This document shows, piece after piece, positions 58,373 to 64,000 of a DNA stretch of 64,000 nt. A program made the position numbers and the translations under genes. Under the pieces are notes generated by a model. That model was given only the letters and a program-made list of their open reading frames with translations. It searched no databases and was not told the DNA's origin. Origin of the DNA: Chara braunii (Eukaryota; Streptophyta; Charophyceae; Charales; Characeae); the NCBI GenBank assembly GCA_003427395.1, contig BFEA01000314.1, forward strand, positions 493,306 to 557,305, given 5' to 3'. How positions within the stretch are numbered: position 1 is the first letter of the stretch; every line of letters begins with the position of its first letter.

Positions 58373-59236
58373 ATGTTAACGGCCTCATCCAGGCCACATC
58401 GACCAAATGTGAAGCCATCTGGGGGCGAGTATGGTTATGTGTCTGATCATGGGCCAATGGTCGGATGCTGTATGTGTGCAGTAAACACACCTGCAGGACT
58501 CCGTTCCACACCAGAGCGAAGCACATGCTATCTGGTTCCATACGACATATACTGCACCTGCCACAACGCGGCCGTCAGCCGGAGTAGCAATCTGGCTCCC
58601 TCCATCGTCCAGAGTCCAGACTCAAGCCGATCACCTATCACTATGACAGGCAACCGGGTAGACGGGTCTACCTCAAGGCAAAAATTCAAGAGGAGTTTTA
58701 CCTCGTATGCGTTTATGCCCCCCAATGACCCCAATACCAGGGTGCAGTGTTGGCTCACCCTCCACCAATACCTCCCTAACGACGCCCCACTTATTATAGC
58801 AGGTGATTTTAACACCGCCGTGGACCCAGATTTGGACCGCCGCTCGGCGGGCCGGGGACGGTACCCGGTGGCCCCGGACCCGATGCCTATCGATCAGGAC
58901 GTCTTAATGCCGAAACAACTCATGGTTGACAGGCAGCTGGTGGATGCGTACAGGTTACTCCACCCGTCACATCGCGCGTATATATGTCTATCATACAGGG
59001 GTCAGCAAGGCACCGCCAACTCAAGGATAAACCTATCGCTGGTGTCAGGGGACTTTGCTGGCCTCATCGTGGCAGTTGACATCATCGCTATCAACGTGTG
59101 TCAGTCCTTTGACCACCGAATGTCCACGTTGGGGCTGTCGTTTCACGGCCATGTCCTGAGGGAGCCAGGTTTTTTCAAACTCAATACCTCCTTGCTCGCT
59201 CTGGCCAAATTTAAAATCTTGGTCACGGAGTTCTGA
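58360..59236 (+). pseudogene. Endonuclease domain of the second LINE
   Basis: SMNVNGLIQATSTKCEAIWG near 58,370 resembles the EEP start (WNV.GL). LIIAGDFNTAVDPDLDRRS near 58,795 is the GDFN motif. SFDHRMSTLGLSFHG near 59,105 corresponds to the terminal SDH block. Frameshifts lie near 58,440 and 58,710. Confidence 0.7.
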
Positions 59237-59552
59237 CAGTGCCGGCAAACCTAAAAGCCCCTTTCGAGAGAAAGAGTGGCATGGTTTAATGAGCGGGTGA
59301 CCCAACTTCGGGAGCGAACCAAGAAATTTTCGACTCAATATGCGAGAGATCGCAAGGCCCAAGAATACATAGACCAGCAAACCCATGCATGATGAATTTA
59401 GGCCAGGTCAGAATCAAACGCGACCGCACATATGGGACAATGGCAAAAACCTTCTTTGCCAAAGCCAAAGCGAGGTCGAGAGCCAACACTGTGCCCCGAC
59501 TCCGCCATCCGTTTGATGCCTTGGCCCCCCTGCCTCCAATGCTTATGCCATA

Positions 59553-61113
59553 GTGGATTACGCTTCCAGATACTACCAGTGCCTATTCACATCCGAAACA
59601 CCCCTTAGACCCGCGGTGGAGGTCCTTCAAGCCCGGACCGAGCTGTTGCAGGCACTCCATACTCACCTCACAGCCGACCAAAGGGACCAACAAGACACCC
59701 CCATAGCCCTGGACGAACTCTGGCAAAGGCTTCATGACACGGAAGATGAAAAACACTCGGTGTGGATTCCTTTCCCAAGGAATTCTGGGTGCAATTTTGG
59801 AACCTGCTTGGCGAGGAGCTTTTTGATTATGTTAGAGGGTTCCAGAGGGAACGCTTCTTTGGGGGTATGATGGGGCAGAGGGTGACTACACTTCTCTATG
59901 AGAATGAGACAAGGAGGACGTGCGTAACTATAGACCCATCACCCTCCTCCCGGTTCCATACAAAATAGTAACCAAGATGCTGACCAGTCGACAACGGCCA
60001 TTCATGAACCTGCTGATCCACCCGGACAAGACAGACTTTATACCTAATCGCAATATCCAAGACAATATACTGTTAGTTAACGAGACCATTAAGTACGCCC
60101 GCCAACACGAGGTCTCGACTGCAGTGCTTTTTATTGATTTCAAGATGGCCTATGACCATGTGGACTGAGAATTCCAGGAAAAGTATTTGGCCAGGATGAA
60201 CTTCGGCCCGACTTTCGTTCACTGGGTGCGTCTCCTCCACTGATCGACAACAACAAACAGAATGCTAACCGACCACCTGTCAGCCCCGATTGTGTTGCAC
60301 CGCTTGGTACGGCAAGGAGACCCCATATGACCTCTACTCTTCGTCATTGTTATGGAAGCGTTGGCTTCGCTCATCAGGGTGCACCCTGGAATCCTAAAAG
60401 TCCCCGTCCCACACTTCCCTCAACACCTCGTCCCCATCACCTCGTTGTTCGCGGATGATCTCATGGTGCTCATCAAAGCGGATGGCCAAAGCATATGAGC
60501 GCTCACATAGGTCATCCACTCCTTTTCACTGGCAACGGGCATGAAAGGGAAGTGGGGCACTAAATTGGAAGGCTGGTAAATGCACCCGCGAGATCTCGCC
60601 CCCCCCCCCCCTCAACCGCAAGTCTCGTGGGTGCCCAAAGAGGCCGCCATCAGGACCCTTGGAGTGAAACTGACAGCACCGGGACTGCCACAGGACCACG
60701 GTGACGTATTGGTAAACCTTGCCATTGACCGCCTTGGCCGCTGGGTGGGCCTGTACACCTCCTTGGTCGACAGAGCATTGGCCATAAACAAGGTTATCTT
60801 GGCCGCAATCTGGTATAAGCTGGCGGTGTGGCCTCTTACCCCTAAGCAATTAACTCGGCTCTGGAAGTCCCTCGTGACTTATCTCTGGAAGAACAATGCT
60901 CAAGACCAAGGTTGTCTGAGCCGGGTCAAATGGGATTTCCTGTCACAGTCGATAAACAAAGGTGGATTGGGCGTACTTTACCCGCGTCGCGAGAGTGACA
61001 CCCTCATCTTTAAGGTGCTGATCAGACTCCTTATTGGCATCGACATCCCGTGGGCCCCCTTCGCATGTCTGCGGATTGCCAATCTAGCACCGCAAACTCT
61101 TAGGCATCGGTAG
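59553..61113 (+). pseudogene. Reverse transcriptase domain of the second LINE
   Basis: RNYRPITLLPVPYKIVTKML near 59,925, DKTDFIPNRNIQDNILLVNE, AVLFIDFKMAYDHVD near 60,130 (motif A, Asp present; a TGA follows where Trp is usual), VRQGDPI then TGA then PLLFV near 60,325 (motif B), and LFADDLMVLIK near 60,450 (motif C, intact). The thumb continues to 61,113 with VSWVPKEAAIRTLGVKL and KGGLGVLYPRRESDTLIFK. Multiple stops make it inactive. Confidence 0.8.
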
Positions 61114-61175
61114 ATCCACCCCTTCCAATTGCTTACCAACGCCCACCGGGCTACTCCCGACAATTTCCCGCCCCA

Positions 61176-62520
61176 ATGCAACCCGAACAGGCTGATACCC
61201 AAACGCAACCGACCAGATCAGATATTCAGCGGGAACCCCTGTGGCCACACATGATTAAACTCTTGCGCCGGTGTGGTCCGCAACAGCGGCAGCCTCCCCT
61301 CAGATGGCATGACATTTGGCGCCAGCCTCCTTTTGGTAATTCCCGGATATTGGACACAGCAAGTCACCCCTTCTCCTTAACAACGCGCTCCCACTGGCTC
61401 ACCTCGGCCCTCAAAGGTGTGTTCACCGTACGCGACCTGTGGAACACGTCAACGAGCGACTGGGTGCGTGCGCCAAAGCTGCAGCAAACACTCAAACATG
61501 TCAAATCTGTAGATGAAAAACTGTCGGAGCTGCATGAGGCGATCCCAGTGGCTTGGCACCTCGTCTTTATGAAAGGCCTCATGGTCCAAACAGGGGACTG
61601 AGTTGTGCAGTTCGCGGACCTCCCTACACCGCTCGTGGTTTATGGAGTGTGTAGCAAATGTCAAGGCACTTGCACCCTGGAGGCCTACGAACCCCTGCTG
61701 CTAAGGGCAAGATTCTCGAAGCTTACACGAAATGAAGACCTCAATAGCGACACACAATGGGGAGGCCTGCTGCAGGTCAGAGTGGTGGGGGATTCTGAAG
61801 CTGGGCAATTTGTCTATGAGGCTTCGACCCCAATGGTACAACTGCCTTTTGACCCACTGGAGTGGGAGTGGTCGGGTCGTAAGACAATGCCTGTATGGGA
61901 ATACACAATCAAAGGGGGTTATAGTGCCTTGGACTCAGACCAACCGCTAAATAAAACGGTGGCAGATCGCTTCGGCCGTGACTCCCTTATGGACCCGACC
62001 CTCATTGCTGACTTGTCGTGGTTCACATGCGCTAACATCATGCCCATAAACCTCCGGTCATTGCAATGGCAGCCTGCCCATCCCAGATTGGTTAGTCAGC
62101 AAAACTGACATGGAGCAGCGTGGGCAACTCTCCCCCATATGCTCATACAGTGCCCGGTCATCACCGCCTGCTCATGCCATACAAGAGCATTGTCTCCTCG
62201 CATGCGCTATGGTGGCCCAACTGTGGCAATGGTGGGACGCGGCCTTCCACTCCCTCACGTTCGTCCACATCCCCTGGGACCTGGGCCTGATGTTGCTGAG
62301 TAAAAACAGACACTTGTTGGCCCATTGGTCCCCGTTCGCAGTCAACCTCTTCTCTTACACGTGGCTGCAAGTCCTTATGCTAGCCTGACAGGCCCGTTGC
62401 TCCTATAAGAGGAAGGACCACCAATTCGGTTTCCAAGAAGCGCAACAGGTGATGGAGGACGTGATTCGCTCGCGGACCCAAAAAGCACTTGCTTCTGAAA
62501 GAATTTTCACTAATTGTGCT
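61176..62520 (+). pseudogene. C-terminal region of the second LINE, with possible zf-RVT trace
   Basis: Open pieces at 61,176-61,601, 61,605-62,108 and 62,110-62,388 continue the LINE strand. A LPHMLIQCPVI phrase near 62,135 (in a shifted frame) followed by LWQWWDAAF resembles the H-x3-C part of the zf-RVT end. Its first Cys pair is not found. Confidence 0.5.
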
Positions 62521-62875
62521 ACGGTCGAACGCTTCTGACCAATTGCTACGTACACACAATACAACTTTTTTTTCTCAGAGGCATCTTTTGCATTGATGTG
62601 CTTCTGTATATCTTGCATCTAAAGCTTTCATAATATAATAGCCGATTTTGAAACTGGGAAATTCCGCTAACGCGCCTCGATCGACACTAGAGAAAGAGGT
62701 AGTCTAGCCAAGCTATATATACGTTGGATAGGAAGAGGATTGCATGGAAGGCCATGCAAAAAGACTACCGAGAAGAGAAAGAATCGCAGACCAAAGAGAC
62801 TATTATGTGCTCATATCGACAGATATGGCAAGACCCCAGTGAGATGGATGACAGTTTCACCATTCACTGGAAACC

Positions 62876-63427
62876 GTGGAGGCGCACGGGGCAGGAGTGA
62901 AGTTCATGGATCCCGCCGAAACAAACGTAAGGGCAAGTGGTAACGAATCCACTTTTGTCAACGATAACGAACTTAGACATAGAGGGTTTGCACATGAGAA
63001 AGCGTTCAGACTGTTTGCAGGCAGCAAATCCAAGATGTGGGGACACCTAAGGATCCCAAATTTGCAATTGGTTGGAATTCGGGATCGCCCGAAAGTGTAA
63101 ACACTGGGGGCGACGGAGGGACCACAGTAGTGATTGATGCCAGGCATAACAAAGGGTCCTATGGAGAACATAGATTTGATTGATCATTTACACGACATCC
63201 ATCCAGGTTGCAGTTGCCAAGCCTCTGTCGTCTTACTTACAGTCGCTAACTAAGGACCTCCGCGAGAGCTATATGCGAGGAAACTTGCATATACAGGTCG
63301 CTGAGGTCGGGAAAGGCTCTGATGCCTATCTATGTATGAAGGCGTCAGTTATGCTATTTCACTCAAAGAAGGATGACTTTCACGTCCCGTACCTTCAGCC
63401 CAACTTCGTTCTTGTCGACAACCCCTA
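62876..63427 (+). pseudogene. Unidentified broken coding sequence
   Basis: 62,876-63,100 reads FMDPAETNVRASGNES, AFRLFAGSKSKMWGHLRIPN and LVGIRDRPKV. After about 60 bases and a frame change (MENIDLIDHLHDIH near 63,157), 63,198-63,427 reads IQVAVAKPLSSYLQSLTKDL, LHIQVAEVGKGSDAYLC and VPYLQPNFVLVDNP. The balanced, non-repetitive amino-acid use looks like real protein sequence, but the frame breaks argue for a pseudogene or transposon-carried fragment. I do not recognise the family. Confidence 0.4.
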
Positions 63428-64000
63428 AGCAAACCCCTTGAGGCCCCCGCCCTCCTTCGACCTCCCTCCCCGCTACACCCTTAACCAAATCCCTTGGGGG
63501 ACCCCCCCCTCCCTAGATCGGAGCATGCCGCACATTGCTACTTGGACTGCCAGAAACCAGCATGGGCATGATGTCCGATGGGTTCGACAGATCGGGCCTC
63601 GCCAAACCCCGCCCTAGGAGAAGATTGAGCTTCTGCAACGGACCGGCGATACAAGGGTTCCGAGGTTTAAGGGTTCGACAAACTGCGGTTTGGAAGCCGG
63701 GAAGCCATGGTGCACGACCCACTGCAAACTTGAAGTTGCTCTGCGCCACGCTCTTACGGTGACAAGACCAGATGTGATCTTGTACAACATCTGCAACTTC
63801 TGCGCGATCGACGATGCATGACAGACGGGGTTATCATGATGGTCGTGAGACGAGGATGTGAAAGTTGCAATGCCATACTGCACTGCTGACTGCAGCCACT
63901 AGATGCGCTGCACTACACTCTGAGGGGGGCTTTGCTTGGGAATGCATATTCGCATCGACCACTCTGCTCGTGGGAAGTGCCCCCCTCATGTTACCAATTG
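63428..64000. other. Flanking sequence, nothing recognised
   Basis: It follows directly after the stop of the unidentified frame. C-rich stretches (CCCCCGCC, ACCCCCCCCTCC) lie at about 63,440-63,515. No supported gene up to the window end. Confidence 0.4.

Larger units (their letters stand above)
58360..62540 (+). mobile_element. Second non-LTR retrotransposon (LINE), decayed
   Basis: On the + strand: endonuclease traces (58,360 to about 59,150), a linker, RT (about 59,900-60,560), thumb and downstream regions to about 62,520. Frames are broken by stops and frameshifts, but motif order is retained. It is distinct in sequence from the minus-strand LINE at 8-15 kb. Ends and target-site duplication were not determined. 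Confidence 0.75.

Noticed and set aside
1-64000. tRNA or rRNA genes
   Set aside because: I saw no cloverleaf with A and B boxes and no rRNA segment by eye; a dedicated scan (tRNAscan-SE or Rfam) would be needed to exclude them.

Overview
This is a piece of a large, repeat-rich nuclear genome from the streptophyte (green plant) lineage. It holds one intact host gene, a spliced gene for translation initiation factor eIF3 subunit a, on the + strand from 16,821 to 42,670. The encoded protein follows the land-plant eIF3a pattern almost block by block. Long repeat-filled introns, a Penelope-like element with an N-terminal GIY-YIG domain, and decayed LINEs together fit a charophyte alga such as Chara. 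That species assignment is an inference, not something read directly from the sequence.

Layout. (1) 1-92 is a CT microsatellite. (2) 307-5,980 is a Penelope-like retroelement (PLE) on the minus strand, bounded by direct repeats of about 540 bp. It carries a proline-rich segment, a coiled-coil ORF, a GIY-YIG endonuclease and then a reverse transcriptase, so its domain order is permuted relative to classical PLEs. Stops, a frameshift and a Asp-to-Asn change at RT motif A make it inactive. (3) 6.0-7.6 kb is AT-rich degenerate repeats plus a G-rich tract. (4) About 7.96-15.29 kb is a decayed L1-type LINE on the minus strand, with an AT-rich foldback insert between its endonuclease and RT parts. 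(5) 15.5-16.8 kb is the GC-rich upstream region of eIF3a. (6) 16.8-42.7 kb is the eIF3a gene: 13 confidently placed coding exons plus one candidate 12-nt microexon. All GT-AG junctions are in phase and give a predicted protein of 1,080 aa (1,084 with the microexon). (7) 42.7-57.9 kb has no recognised gene; it holds duplications, a GA-microsatellite repeat family, foldback hairpins and AT-rich sequence. (8) About 58.0-62.5 kb is a second decayed LINE, on the + strand. (9) 62.7-63.4 kb is an unidentified broken coding sequence.

The most interesting signal is in the last eIF3a intron (35,633-41,882). It contains a tandem array with a period of about 155 bp. Most units have the full layout of a box C/D snoRNA: a 6-bp terminal stem, box C, a possible internal C'/D' pair and box D, all within about 97 nt. 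If these are transcribed and processed, this would be a multicopy intronic snoRNA cluster hosted by a translation-factor gene. The array contains an assembly gap of 574 N, so the true copy number is unknown.

Limits: everything here was read by eye, without database searches. Splice sites come from consensus and from alignment to the remembered eIF3a family pattern. Promoter, UTR and polyadenylation calls are weak.
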